The notes beneath the pieces are model-generated. The model worked only from the letters and a program-made list of their open reading frames with translations. It was not told the origin of the DNA and made no database searches. Positions 7,613-16,254 of a stretch of 64,000 nt of DNA are shown piece by piece. Each line of letters starts with the position of its first letter. The first letter of the stretch is position 1. The position numbers and the translations under genes were made by a program. Source of the stretch: Pseudomonadota bacterium (lineage in GTDB: Bacteria > Myxococcota_A > Polyangia > Polyangiales > Polyangiaceae); the NCBI GenBank assembly GCA_023431345.1, contig JAEYWK010000134.1, positions 1 through 64,000 of the forward strand, given 5' to 3'.

Positions 7613-7760
7613 GGATTCTCGCAGTCGTAGTAGGCGCGCAGGTCTTCCCCGCAGGTAACGCTTTGGAGAAAGGTGAGCGAGATGCTCGAAACGGGCTGAG
7701 GCATCGAAATCCTCCTGAGCCCTGTCATCGGCCTGCAAGCGCCCCCGTTGCTCAAATAAT

Positions 7761-7796
7761 GCGAGCCTCTGAGAGAATGCGAACCTCTGAGAGAAT
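7761..7796. repeat. Tandem 18-bp duplication at a gene start
   Basis: gcgagcctctgagagaat (7761-7778) is followed immediately by gcgaacctctgagagaat (7779-7796), identical at 17 of 18 positions. The second copy places GAGAGA 7 nt before the ATG at 7802, so the duplication supplies or doubles a weak ribosome-binding site. Confidence 0.85.
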
Positions 7797-7801
7797 GTGC
7801 C

Positions 7802-8396
7802 ATGCCCCGGAAGCCACCCCGCTGCCCCGACTGCTCCTCGACCAAGGCTGGCTGGCCCGTTCGTTGCGCCCTCGCCCGAGGAGCAACTCCGCTATCGGCC
7901 CGATCGGCGCGACGCCGTTCTGGCGGCCTCCGCCAAGTCGGGCCAGTACCCAGCGTGGGAGTGTCCGGACTGCGGCCAGTGCTTCGGCGACCCCGCGAAG
8001 CCGCAAGCCAGGCTTCCAGTGCGATCCGTCGCCGAATGGACTGAGCTGGTCAAGACCATGCTGCCGCAACCCGTGACGACCAACGAGGCCGGAGACCTTC
8101 TCGGCGGCGATCCGGCGGTCGTGATCGTGCGCGTGACCGCCGACAAGCTCGTTATCCTGGAGGCCGGCTGGGACTGGGCCGACAGTCATCGTGTGGTCCG
8201 GAAGGGCCAGCCGTTCGCGAAGGTACCGCCACGCTCATCGCCCACGCGGGTAGCCGAGCTGATCGCCATGGCTTGGAGCAAGCGCCTCTCGCAGTATCGC
8301 TGGTGTCCCAGATGCCAGCGTCGCCGCGAGCCCGAGTTCATGCACGCGTCGATCTGCGGGGGGTGTGCGGAGAGAGTACTGGGGATCGTGCACTAG
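7802..8396 (+). pseudogene. Zinc-ribbon protein gene with an apparent frameshift
   Basis: From ATG 7802 the first codons read MPRKPPRCPDCSSTKAG, a convincing Zn-knuckle start with GAGAGA upstream, but this frame then becomes Arg/Ser-rich noise. The other frame (open from GTG 7797 to 8396) becomes protein-like from about 7855: PFVAPSPEEQLRYRPDRRDAV, AWECPDCGQCF, a central beta-rich domain (DPAVVIVRVTADKLVILEAGWDW), and a terminal ribbon YRWCPRCQRR...ASICGGC. A single frameshift near 7845-7865 would join both parts into one protein of about 198 residues with three Cys-pair clusters. It is either a pseudogene or a sequencing error. The family is not recognised. Confidence 0.5.
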
Positions 8397-8524
8397 CTAG
8401 TGAGCTGCCCAAAAGCTTTGCCGGACTCGGCCGAACGAGTTCCTCCGAGACTGACCCCGACTTGGCCGCGCGTCGCCGAATGTGCTCGCGCCTGACGAAT
8501 CGCGGCTGGCGGCTGCATGGCAGC

Positions 8525-10246
8525 ATGATGGCGGTTCTCGGTGCATGGCGGGCACGCCCGAAATTTGCGGCCTTGGTCCTGATTGGCCTGTCCGCGCTCG
8601 CTTGCGGCAACACGAGCCACAACGTCGGCGCCCAGGGGGGAAGCGGGGGCTTCGAGCAGCCCCATGACGGTGCCAGCACAGGGGCCGCTACTGCCACCGG
8701 CGGCGGAGCGGGAACGGGAGGAGCCGTCACCCTGCTGAAGGGCGGGCCCAAGCTGATGGTCCTCACGAAGTCGGAGTACCTGAACGCCGTCTCCCGCGTG
8801 CTGGGGACGATCGAGACCCTGCTCGATCTCCCCGACGATGTGACGTTGCGCGGGTTCGTCTCCATCGGCGCGTCCGAAGTCGCGATCAACTCCGAATCGG
8901 TAGCGCGGTACGAGGCGGCAAGCCGAGCCGCCGTCTCCGAGGTCTTTGCCGAAGAGGACCGTTGGCAGAAGCTGGTGGGCTGCGAGCCGAACGAGGCGCT
9001 GAACGATGCCTGCGTCGTTGGCTTCATCCGCAGCGCGGGCAAGCGGGCCTACCGACGCGACCTGACCGAACCCGAGGTGGAGCGATGGCTGAAGGTCGGA
9101 CAAGACGCGGCCGCGCTGCCAGGCTCGAGCGCCGTGAACGGCTTGGCCACCATCACGAGCGGCTTGCTTCAGTCGTTTCATTTCCTCTATCGCGTCGAGA
9201 CGAACGCGCTCGACCCCGAGAGCGGCCGGCTCCGGTACGACGGCGCATCGATGGCGACGCGCCTCTCGTTTCTTCTCACCGGCGCCCCTCCCAGCGGCGC
9301 TCTGCTCGCGGCGGCGGAGGCCGGCGAGCTCGACACCCAAGACGGTGTGCGAAGAGCAGCGGCGCCACTGCTGGATGACCCGCGCGCGCTGACTCGCATG
9401 GGCGAGTTCTTCCAGGAAGTGTCACGAGCCCAGCTGGTTTCACTCGTCGAAAAAAATCCGCTGCGGTTTCCGAGCTTCAACGCGGCGTTGAAGAGCTCGA
9501 TGCTGAGGTCGACTCAGCTCTTCATCGAAGAAGTGGTGCTCGCGCCAGGGAGCGACGTGCGCTCCTTCTTCGATAGCGATCAGACCTTCGTCGACGCGCT
9601 CTTGGCGCCAATCTACGGGCTCTCTCCACCGACCGCCGGCTTCGCGCGACGAACGGTCGGCCCCGAGCGCGCCGGCATCTTGGGCCAAACGGCGGTGATC
9701 GCGGGCAACTCCCAGCCCGAGTACAACTCACCCACTCGTCGCGGGGTGTTCATCCTGAATAGCCTCCTGTGCGAGATACCGCCCCCCCCTCCCGATTGCG
9801 TGATCACGAGCGCACCCGTGGACGAGACCGGCCTGACCATGCGTCAGAGATTGGAACGCGTGGTCGCCGACACGCCCTGCGCGGAATGTCACGCCACCTT
9901 CGATCCGCTGGGGTTCGGGCTCGAGCATCTGGACGCCATCGGCCAATACCGCGCCACCGAGGACGGCTTGCCCATCGACGCCACTGGCTCGCTCGACGGA
10001 GTGGCGTTCGACGGTGCGGCAGAGCTCGGAGCCGTGCTGCGCGACAATCCCCGAGTCATCGCCTGCCTCGTGCGCAACTTCTACCGCCACGCCAACGGGC
10101 GCGCAGACGACGAGCCGGATCTCCCGCAAATCGACGCGCTCAAAGACACGCTGGCGTCGAAGGACTACGTCTGGCGCGACCTCGTTGCCGAGTTCGTCGT
10201 CAGCGACGCGTTCCGCTCCGCTCCCGCCACCGTGGGAACGCAATAG
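8525..10246 (+). CDS. DUF1592/DUF1588-type lipoprotein (planctomycete cytochrome-like)
   Basis: A 573-residue lipoprotein. The signal peptide ends at LSALAC (Cys27), followed by a short Gly/Ala/Thr-rich linker (about 35-75). In order: a DUF1587-like start (LTKSEYLNAVSRVLG), a DUF1595/1592 part (KRAYRRDLTEPEVERWL ... FHFLYRVE ... RLSFLLTGAPP), DUF1588 with a CAECH motif near residues 451-455 (DTPCAECHATFDPLGFGLEHLDAIG), and DUF1585 at the C-terminus (CLVRNFYRHANGR). The CxxCH could bind one c-type heme. This family is typical of planctomycetes and myxobacteria and is usually paired with a DUF1552 gene, which is absent here. The reaction is unknown. The start was chosen at ATG 8525 to give a compact signal peptide; ATG 8528 is equally possible. 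Confidence 0.85.
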   Translation: MMAVLGAWRARPKFAALVLIGLSALACGNTSHNVGAQGGSGGFEQPHDGASTGAATATGGGAGTGGAVTLLKGGPKLMVLTKSEYLNAVSRVLGTIETLLDLPDDVTLRGFVSIGASEVAINSESVARYEAASRAAVSEVFAEEDRWQKLVGCEPNEALNDACVVGFIRSAGKRAYRRDLTEPEVERWLKVGQDAAALPGSSAVNGLATITSGLLQSFHFLYRVETNALDPESGRLRYDGASMATRLSFLLTGAPPSGALLAAAEAGELDTQDGVRRAAAPLLDDPRALTRMGEFFQEVSRAQLVSLVEKNPLRFPSFNAALKSSMLRSTQLFIEEVVLAPGSDVRSFFDSDQTFVDALLAPIYGLSPPTAGFARRTVGPERAGILGQTAVIAGNSQPEYNSPTRRGVFILNSLLCEIPPPPPDCVITSAPVDETGLTMRQRLERVVADTPCAECHATFDPLGFGLEHLDAIGQYRATEDGLPIDATGSLDGVAFDGAAELGAVLRDNPRVIACLVRNFYRHANGRADDEPDLPQIDALKDTLASKDYVWRDLVAEFVVSDAFRSAPATVGTQ

Positions 10247-10317
10247 TCATGGAGTTACTGAGAAGCTGAAGATGTGGCGGCGCAGCGCGCGGTCGGCGTA
10301 CGACTAGCTCGCTCCGG

Positions 10318-11586
10318 TTACTGGGCCATCAGGCTGTTTTGCTCGGCGATGACGCGGCTGTCTTTGCAGAAGGTGCAGCTCGGGCCGTAGAAGTATTTGC
10401 GGTTGGCGGTGTCGTTCATGAGGTGCACCCTGAACCAGGCGGCCGCCGATGAGAGGGATACGCCGCCCGCGCCTTGGTACACCCAACTACCGTGGTCCGC
10501 GTTCAGCTCGTTGAGGAAGAACGCGGGCTGGTTCGTGACCGATTGGAAGACGGTCTTCACGCCGGAGCATTTGACGGTCGTGTCCTTCTCACCGCAGAAA
10601 AAGAGCATCGGCGTGTGCACGCCGGTCAGCGCGCGCGCGCCGCAGATCGTCGCGAGCGCCTTGTAGCGGGGCTCGGCCGCGGACATGCACGTCGACATTC
10701 CGCCGTACGAGTGGCCGAGCTGGCCGATGTTGGCGGTGTCGAGATGCTGATAGTACGGGCTGGTGGGGTCCGCGGCTTGCGCGACGATCCAATCGAGGCC
10801 AGCGATCGTCGGGAGTGGATCGCCTTCGGCCGTGGCGGTGCTGAGCGGAGCGACCACGACGAAGCCGTGTGAAGCGAGGTGATTCACCAGCGGCGAGTAC
10901 TGACCGCACCAGCGACCAGCGCCCCCGTCGACGATGCAGTCAGGCGGGTTCTGCTCGGGGTTGTCGCGGTACCCGTTCGCCCAGATCAGGATCGGGTGAC
11001 AGTAGCCAGATTGAGCCAGGTTGCTCGGGCGATACACGTTGAAGCGCTGCTGCTTGTTGCCATAAATCGGATCGGGCACGACGCCCGCCAGCGGCCCCAC
11101 GTTCTTGTCAGCGCCCACCTGAAACGGGCCTGCTTTGGTCGGATCGGCGGTGGGCCACGCCTTGCCGACGCAGTTGCTCATCAGCCCTCCACCACCGGAG
11201 CCGGCGGAGCCACCCGCTGCAGAGCCGCCACCGCCCGCGCCGCCGGTCTGGGTGCCGGCTTGGCCGCCGCCGCTCATCATGCCGCCGCCGCTCATCATGC
11301 CGCCGCCCGAAGCGCCGGCTGCGGACACGCCACCGGTGTCGCTGCTTCCGCCGACGCCGCTCGCTTCTCCGCCGGAGGCCGAGCCACCAGATGTCGTGCC
11401 ACTCGCGCTGCCTCCGGTCAGCTCGCCGCCGCTGGCTCCCGCCGTGGCCGGAGATCCACCCGACGAGCCACCAGCAACGCCGCCGGAGGGCGTGCCGGCG
11501 GACCCGGAGGGCCCGTCATCGCCCGAAGAGCTCGCGCAAGCGACCGAGGACGCCAGCAGACCGATGAACAGAATTGAATGCCTCAT
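10318..11586 (-). CDS. Secreted alpha/beta-hydrolase lipoprotein (PET-hydrolase/chlorophyllase-like)
   Basis: 422 residues. The lipoprotein signal ends at LLASSVAC (Cys17). A linker of about 130 residues rich in Gly, Ser and Ala follows and contains a tandem GGGMMS repeat. The hydrolase domain starts near residue 150. It shows HPILIWANGY, a nucleophile elbow GHSYGG, the acid in CGEKDTTVKC and the base in LNADHGSW, i.e. a complete Ser-Asp-His triad. This matches the cutinase/PET-hydrolase-like and dienelactone-hydrolase-related esterases; a terminal CTFC pair may form a disulfide. AAGG lies upstream of the ATG at 11586. The substrate cannot be told from sequence; ester polymers or lipids are likely. 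Confidence 0.85.
   Translation of the reverse strand: MRHSILFIGLLASSVACASSSGDDGPSGSAGTPSGGVAGGSSGGSPATAGASGGELTGGSASGTTSGGSASGGEASGVGGSSDTGGVSAAGASGGGMMSGGGMMSGGGQAGTQTGGAGGGGSAAGGSAGSGGGGLMSNCVGKAWPTADPTKAGPFQVGADKNVGPLAGVVPDPIYGNKQQRFNVYRPSNLAQSGYCHPILIWANGYRDNPEQNPPDCIVDGGAGRWCGQYSPLVNHLASHGFVVVAPLSTATAEGDPLPTIAGLDWIVAQAADPTSPYYQHLDTANIGQLGHSYGGMSTCMSAAEPRYKALATICGARALTGVHTPMLFFCGEKDTTVKCSGVKTVFQSVTNQPAFFLNELNADHGSWVYQGAGGVSLSSAAAWFRVHLMNDTANRKYFYGPSCTFCKDSRVIAEQNSLMAQ
11263..11298. repeat. Tandem 18-bp repeat inside the hydrolase linker
   Basis: gccgccgccgctcatcat occurs twice in a row (11263-11280, 11281-11298), with a partial third copy after it. On the coding strand it gives GGGMMS repeats. 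The identical copies imply recent in-frame expansion of the linker. Confidence 0.85.
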
Positions 11587-11842
11587 GGAGGGACCTTCGC
11601 AGTGGGATTCCCCGAACGCCCGAGGCTGATCGGAGGAAACGAGAACGGATCCGAATGCGGCCGCGACCGACGGCTGCTTCGGCATCGACGCATGCTAGCT
11701 GCGCTGGGATAGCGCGGCCGGTGCATTTTCAGCCCGTCGCGCCGAATTTCGTGACGAAAATCCCGAGGCGGAGACACCGCACCTTCGCGACACGCACTCA
11801 AGGACACGAGCGAGCCAACGCCTGGCGACCGCCACAGCCGCG

Positions 11843-12334
11843 TCAGCGCACTTCGATGCGCTTGGTGGCGCCGAGCGCCGCAGCGGCAGAGACGTAGCCG
11901 ACCGCGCCGGGGTTGTTCGTGACGAAGCGGACGACGGCTTCGTCACTCTCGAGCTCCGGCGGCGGCAGCTCACGGCCGGCGAAGATGCGCTGCGTCCAGT
12001 AATTGCGGACCGCTCCCACCGGGCGCTTGAGCACGTCGACCGAGAAGGCCTGGCGCACGGCGGAGCTGGGCCGCAAATCGACCGGTACGGCGCGCTCGCC
12101 GCCCTCCCACCGCGTCACCTTTTTCAGAAAGATGTCGGCGAGGAGCGTCCGGCTCACGGAGCTGGCCGCGCTCTTTTCATGCACGATCACCTGGTACGTC
12201 TGCGGCCCCTCGGCGCCCGCGGACGGAACGAAACCCCACGACGCGAGCAGGCACAGCGAAGCGACGCCCATAAGGCGGCGTGCGAGCCTGCGGGGCGCTG
12301 GGAGAAGCGCGTCGGTGCGGGAAAGGCGTCTCAT
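11843..12334 (-). CDS. PstS-like periplasmic substrate-binding-fold protein
   Basis: 163 residues with a Sec signal (RRLMGVASLCLLASWGFVPSAGA). The mature part, TYQVIVHEKSAASSVSRTLLADIFLKKVTRW followed by FVTNNPGAVGYVSAAAAL, is typical of the short PBP_like_2 domain annotated as phosphate ABC transporter substrate-binding protein. At about 120 mature residues it is only half of a classical two-lobe PstS, so true phosphate uptake is doubtful. It lies 17 bp downstream of an outer-membrane porin in the same direction and probably shares its transcript. Start ATG 12334 was chosen because the long upstream extension is antisense-like. Confidence 0.75.
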   Translation of the reverse strand: MRRLSRTDALLPAPRRLARRLMGVASLCLLASWGFVPSAGAEGPQTYQVIVHEKSAASSVSRTLLADIFLKKVTRWEGGERAVPVDLRPSSAVRQAFSVDVLKRPVGAVRNYWTQRIFAGRELPPPELESDEAVVRFVTNNPGAVGYVSAAAALGATKRIEVR

Positions 12335-12351
12335 GCTCACTCGCTCATCCG

Positions 12352-13596
12352 CTAAAAGTAGGCGGTCGTCTTGAGGAGAAAGGCGGCCCAATCTTTCTCC
12401 AGGAGGTGGCGCTCTTTGCCCTCGTTCAGCGACGGCTCGAGCGCGGCCGTACCGTTCATCCAATGACCTTCCGCCTTCAGGAGCCAGTGCTCGTTGACGT
12501 CGAAGCGCAGGCTGAGCGCGACATCGTGCTGGTAGGCGGCGCGACCGTGGCGCTCCTTTCGGTCCGGGTAGTAGCCAGAGTAGTAGGCGCCCGGCGTGAA
12601 CCACGGCGTCACGCGGTAAGAGACCATGCCGTAGAAGCGCTCGTTGACGATGCGGGGCGGGAGCAGCCGCGGAGCGTCGCTCTTGAAGCTCCCCTTCCAG
12701 CGACTGTACTCGGTGGCGAGCGCCAAGTTACCCACCTGGTACTCGAGCGAGGCGACCCAAAGTTTCACGCGGAACTGCACCGGCAGCGTGCCGCCGAAAT
12801 TGGCCGGCAAAAGCCCGGCCGTCTGGAGCGGTCCGATCAGCTCCGGCATCACGTGGTAGTTCCAATCGAAGCGCAGCGCTTGATAGCTGCCCGCCGCGAC
12901 GAGGCCTTCGACGGGCGTGTGCCACATCAAGCGGCCGCCGTAAACGTAGGGCACCTTGAAGTTGCTGACGAGGATGCCGGGGTTGGGAGCCGTCGGCACG
13001 CCGAGATCGAGGACGCCGCCGTAGGCTCGGTACTCCAGCTCACCCGCTTCGCCCAGGCGCTGATTGCCGTACGCTTCGCCTCCCGTCTGCGCGAGCAAAT
13101 AGTCGCGATGGTCGATCGGATAAATCGACTGAGGCAGCAGGATGGGCACACGCGCGGCGTCGACGTCTGCGCTCTCGTTGTAAAGCCCGAAGGGGATCTT
13201 GGTTCGCCCGGCGCGCACTCCGAACCAGTCGAAGAAGCGGTAGTCGAGGTAGTACCAATCGAAGGTGGGCGCGTAGTTGCCGATCGGGCCGAGGTCGTGG
13301 CCGTAGAGCTGCATGCCGATGCGCAGCTTGTCCGAGACGGACTTGGCGAAATTGATCCCCACCTCCGTGAACTCGAAGCTGCCGCGCTCCGACTCTGCGA
13401 GGTAGTTATTCGCCGTCGTCTTGATGAAGCCTTGGCTCACGAAGGCGTGCACCTGGACCGCGTCCGGATCGGGCTCGGATTCCTGCGCCTGGGCCGGCGA
13501 CGAGGCCAAGGCGCCGCACATCGCGGCCGCGAAGGCGAAGACGCGCGTCCAGCGGCGCTGAGTTGTCGGTAAGCAGCTACTTTCGAGGTGCGCCAT
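12352..13596 (-). CDS. Outer-membrane beta-barrel porin
   Basis: 414 residues with a signal peptide (FAFAAAMCGALASSPAQAQ). The protein is rich in alternating hydrophobic/polar strands with many aromatics (DWYYLDYRFFDWFGVRAGR, GAYYSGYYPDRK) and ends in the outer-membrane C-terminal signature Tyr-Phe (TTAYF). The motif RTKIPFGLYNE resembles porins of the phosphate-selective/OprO-type superfamily. Together with the PstS-like gene 17 bp downstream it forms a two-gene unit; a joint role in uptake or sensing of a small anionic solute is inferred. The start ATG 13596 lacks a clear ribosome-binding site. Confidence 0.8.
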   Translation of the reverse strand: MAHLESSCLPTTQRRWTRVFAFAAAMCGALASSPAQAQESEPDPDAVQVHAFVSQGFIKTTANNYLAESERGSFEFTEVGINFAKSVSDKLRIGMQLYGHDLGPIGNYAPTFDWYYLDYRFFDWFGVRAGRTKIPFGLYNESADVDAARVPILLPQSIYPIDHRDYLLAQTGGEAYGNQRLGEAGELEYRAYGGVLDLGVPTAPNPGILVSNFKVPYVYGGRLMWHTPVEGLVAAGSYQALRFDWNYHVMPELIGPLQTAGLLPANFGGTLPVQFRVKLWVASLEYQVGNLALATEYSRWKGSFKSDAPRLLPPRIVNERFYGMVSYRVTPWFTPGAYYSGYYPDRKERHGRAAYQHDVALSLRFDVNEHWLLKAEGHWMNGTAALEPSLNEGKERHLLEKDWAAFLLKTTAYF

Positions 13597-13744
13597 CGAG
13601 CGTTCGCGACACGACTATCCCGCCCCGAGCACGTCGCCAGCCATCCAACCCAGCTGCCGACTGCGCTCGAAGAGAATTTTGACCTTAGATCGCCTCCCCT
13701 TCGAACGTCAACAAGCTGGGCGCTCGGGCGACGCCTGCTTGCGC

Positions 13745-13750
13745 TACGCT
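13745..13750 (+). promoter_or_regulatory. Predicted -10 box (leaderless start) for the DUF2905 gene
   Basis: TACGCT lies 6 nt before the GTG at 13757. This places transcription initiation at the start codon and supports the GTG start of a 71-residue protein, the usual size of the family. Confidence 0.4.
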
Positions 13751-13756
13751 CGGCGA

Positions 13757-13972
13757 GTGAACCAGCTCGGCAAGGGACTCATCCTGCTCGGCGTGGTGCT
13801 CGCCGTCGCCTGCGTGGTGCTGGTCGTCGGCAGTAAGCTCGGACTCGGGCGCTTGCCGGGTGACATCTCGATCGAGCGCCCGACCTTCAGCTTTCATTTC
13901 CCGATCGTCACCAGCATCGTCGTCAGCCTCGTGCTCACGCTGCTCATCAATTTGCTGCTCCGCCGACGTTAA
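13757..13972 (+). CDS. DUF2905-family small membrane protein
   Basis: 71 residues from GTG 13757: MNQLGKGLILLGVVLAVACVV, then LGRLPGDISIERPTFSFHFPI and the second membrane helix SIVVSLVLTLLINLLLRRR. The two transmembrane helices and the central LGRLPGDI...FSFHFPI signature are diagnostic for DUF2905. Function is unknown; the proteins are short inner-membrane components. The frame is open upstream to 13679, but that part is not conserved-looking. It is convergent with the glutaredoxin-like gene. Confidence 0.85.
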   Translation: MNQLGKGLILLGVVLAVACVVLVVGSKLGLGRLPGDISIERPTFSFHFPIVTSIVVSLVLTLLINLLLRRR

Positions 13973-14005
13973 ACGCGGGTTACCAGCGACAGGAAGCGCC
14001 GGGCG

Positions 14006-14380
14006 TCAGCCATCGCCGAAGACGGCGCGCTTCAACTTGCCCGATACGTCCCACTCCACGAGCTCGTTGAAGCCGCCGACGGGCGCCCCCGCCACGAAGA
14101 CGATCGGCAGGTCATCGTCTTCGCACGCCGCCTCGCGCATCACGAACGCGACCGTGGCGGCGTCACCGCTGACGTCGAGGGCGGTGAACGGAATCTGCTT
14201 CGCGTTCAGCAGCTCGCGTACGCGCTCGATCAGCCGCTGGTTGCGATCTTTCTCGAAGTACATCACGACGGGCGCGGGCGCGCGCTTCGTCGTCACGGCC
14301 GCCCCGGCGGGGCTGCGTTCGGGCAAGTCGGGGCGACGAACGAAGTCGTTCAGCTTCGAGCGGATTCGGTTGAGCACCAC
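14006..14380 (-). CDS. Glutaredoxin-like protein
   Basis: 124 residues from GTG 14380 (TACAAG 7 nt upstream), or 134 from the longer frame start at 14410. The C-terminal part has a thioredoxin-fold order: VVMYFEKDRNQRLIERVRELLNAK, then LDVSGDAATVAFV, then LPIVFVAGAPVGGFNELVEWDVSGKL, the last being the cis-Pro and GG(F/Y)xEL signature of glutaredoxins. The usual CxxC/CGFS active-site Cys is replaced by a Cys-free segment (YFEKDRN), so redox catalysis is unlikely and a glutathione-binding or adaptor role is more plausible. It lies about 100 bp downstream of the glutathione-dependent formaldehyde dehydrogenase gene on the same strand. Confidence 0.72.
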   Translation of the reverse strand: MVLNRIRSKLNDFVRRPDLPERSPAGAAVTTKRAPAPVVMYFEKDRNQRLIERVRELLNAKQIPFTALDVSGDAATVAFVMREAACEDDDLPIVFVAGAPVGGFNELVEWDVSGKLKRAVFGDG

Positions 14381-14483
14381 GCCAGCGCTTGTACAACGTC
14401 GGGCGCCCACGTCAGAGCAGAATCGAGCCGCGACCGCGCTAGGGCGGCGGCGCCGTGGGAATACGACGCTCGAGCAGCAGCGC

Positions 14484-15596
14484 TCATGAATACTGAATGA
14501 CGGTGCGGATCGACTTGCCCTCGTGCATCAGATCGAAGGCTTCGTTGATGCGCTCGAGCGGCAGCGTGTGCGTGATCAGCGGGTCGATGGCGATCTTGCG
14601 GTCCATGTACCAGTCGACGAGCTTGGGGACGTCGGTGCGGCCGCGCGCGCCGCCGAACGCGGTGCCCTTCCAGACGCGGCCCGTCACGAGCTGGAAGGGG
14701 CGCGTCGAGATCTCCTGCCCCGCGCCCGCGACACCGATGATGATGCTCTCGCCCCAGCCGCGGTGACAGCACTCGAGGGCTTGCCGCATGAGCGTCGTGT
14801 TACCCACGCACTCGAAGCTGTAGTCGGCGCCGCCGTCGGTCAGCTCGATCAGGTGCCCGACCAGATCTTTGCCGAGCGTGGCCGGGTTCACGAAATGGGT
14901 GAGCCCGAACTGCCGCGCGATGGCTTCACGCTCGGGGTTGAGATCCACGCCGACGATCTTGTCGGCCCCCGCCAGCCGCGCGCCTTGGATCACGTTCAGC
15001 CCGATGCCGCCCAGCCCGAACACGACCACGTTGGCCCCCGGCTCGACCTTGGCCGTGAAGAGCACCGCGCCAACGCCGGTGGTGACGCCGCAGCCGATGT
15101 AACAAATCTTGTCGAACGGCGCGTCTTTACGCACCTTGGCCAGCGCGATCTCGGGCAGCACGGTGTGGTTCGCGAACGTCGAGCAGCCCATGTAGTGGTG
15201 AATCTTCTTGCCGCCGATCGAGAAGCGGCTGGTGCCGTCCGGCATCAAGCCCTTGCCCTGCGTGGCGCGAATGGCGGTGCACAAGTTGGTCTTGCGCGAG
15301 AGGCACGATTTGCACGCGCGGCACTCGGGCGTGTACAGCAAGATCACGTGATCACCCGGGGCCACGCTGGTGACGCCGGGCCCCACCTCTTGCACGACGC
15401 CCGCGCCTTCGTGGCCGAAAATTACCGGGAACAACCCTTCGGGGTCAGCGCCCGAACGCGTGAACTCGTCGGTGTGGCAAACGCCGGTGGCCTTCAGCTC
15501 CACCAGCACCTCTCCCGCTTTCGGGCCCTCGAGCTCGACCTGCTCCACGACCAAAGGCTTGCCCTTCTCGTACGCCACCGCGGCCTGGGTCTTCAT
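14484..15596 (-). CDS. frmA: S-(hydroxymethyl)glutathione dehydrogenase (class III alcohol dehydrogenase)
   Basis: 370 residues, the standard length. It oxidises S-hydroxymethylglutathione, formed from formaldehyde and glutathione, with NAD. The catalytic zinc site includes GVCHTDEFT and GHEGAGVV; the structural zinc site is CRACKSCLSRKTNLC; the Rossmann motif is VFGLGGIGLNVIQGA. The segment TSRFSIGGKKIHHYMGCSTFANHTV and the C-terminus LMHEGKSIRTVI are class III signatures. No frmB-type S-formylglutathione hydrolase is adjacent; a glutaredoxin-like gene follows. The whole gene casts a long antisense open frame on the plus strand that is not real. Confidence 0.97.
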   Translation of the reverse strand: MKTQAAVAYEKGKPLVVEQVELEGPKAGEVLVELKATGVCHTDEFTRSGADPEGLFPVIFGHEGAGVVQEVGPGVTSVAPGDHVILLYTPECRACKSCLSRKTNLCTAIRATQGKGLMPDGTSRFSIGGKKIHHYMGCSTFANHTVLPEIALAKVRKDAPFDKICYIGCGVTTGVGAVLFTAKVEPGANVVVFGLGGIGLNVIQGARLAGADKIVGVDLNPEREAIARQFGLTHFVNPATLGKDLVGHLIELTDGGADYSFECVGNTTLMRQALECCHRGWGESIIIGVAGAGQEISTRPFQLVTGRVWKGTAFGGARGRTDVPKLVDWYMDRKIAIDPLITHTLPLERINEAFDLMHEGKSIRTVIQYS

Positions 15597-15663
15597 GACC
15601 GCGCATCTCAGCCGCTTCGGTGCGGCGTTGCAACCGCCTTCGCTGCTACGCTGCGATTCCGCG

Positions 15664-16254
15664 ATGCAAGACGGCGACGAGCGCGAAGAAGAGGCAGAAG
15701 AAGGCGAAGAGCCAGCAGATCCCGAGCAGCTGCTGGCGGAAGCGCTCGCGTGGATCGCAGAAGAGCCGGACTCGGCCGACGCGCACTACGAAGCCGCCCT
15801 CGCCTACGAAGACCTCGAGCGCGAAGCCGAGCGCCGCCGCGAAATGCTGGTGACGCTGACGCTCGACGCCCGCGCCGAGCTTCCGCCGTGGGCCGATTGC
15901 GACGACATCATCGCGGACGAGGTGGAGCAGACCCTGGCCGAGCTGCCGGCGGACTTCGCCGCGCGCCTCGGCCCCGTGACGATTTTGATCGAGCCGCGAC
16001 CGAGCCGCGCGCTGGTCGAGAGCGGCGTCGACGCGCGGCTGCTGGGCTTGTTCGAGGGGGCGACGTCGGAGGAGCTCTCGGGCACCGACGTGCCGCTGAC
16101 GACCACGCGCATTTTGATCTTTTCCCACAACTTGCGCGCCGCCTTCGAGGACGAGGCAGAGCTCCGAGACGAGGTGCGCATCACCGTGCTGCACGAAGTC
16201 GGCCATTTCTTCGGCCTCGACGAAGAAGACATGGAGCGGCTGGGGCTCGAATAG
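15664..16254 (+). CDS. Zincin-like metallopeptidase with an acidic N-terminus
   Basis: 196 residues. An acidic leader (DGDEREEEAEEGEEPADPEQL) and an Ala/Glu-rich helix precede a compact zincin domain: EQTLAELPADFAARLGPVTILIE, then TTRILIFSHNL, then VRITVLHEVGHFFGLDEEDMERLGL. HEVGHFFGLDEED provides the HExxH and third Asp ligands of the possible-zincin (MtxX-unrelated, short metallopeptidase) family common in bacteria. It is cytoplasmic by lack of a signal. The start ATG 15664 is the first in frame after the frmA divergent promoter. Substrate unknown. Confidence 0.82.
   Translation: MQDGDEREEEAEEGEEPADPEQLLAEALAWIAEEPDSADAHYEAALAYEDLEREAERRREMLVTLTLDARAELPPWADCDDIIADEVEQTLAELPADFAARLGPVTILIEPRPSRALVESGVDARLLGLFEGATSEELSGTDVPLTTTRILIFSHNLRAAFEDEAELRDEVRITVLHEVGHFFGLDEEDMERLGLE

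Noticed and set aside
11587..11842. Intergenic stretch between the hydrolase start and the PstS-like stop checked for a small gene
   Set aside because: Open frames here are short and Arg/Ser-rich, without a Shine-Dalgarno sequence or a -10 box at a start.
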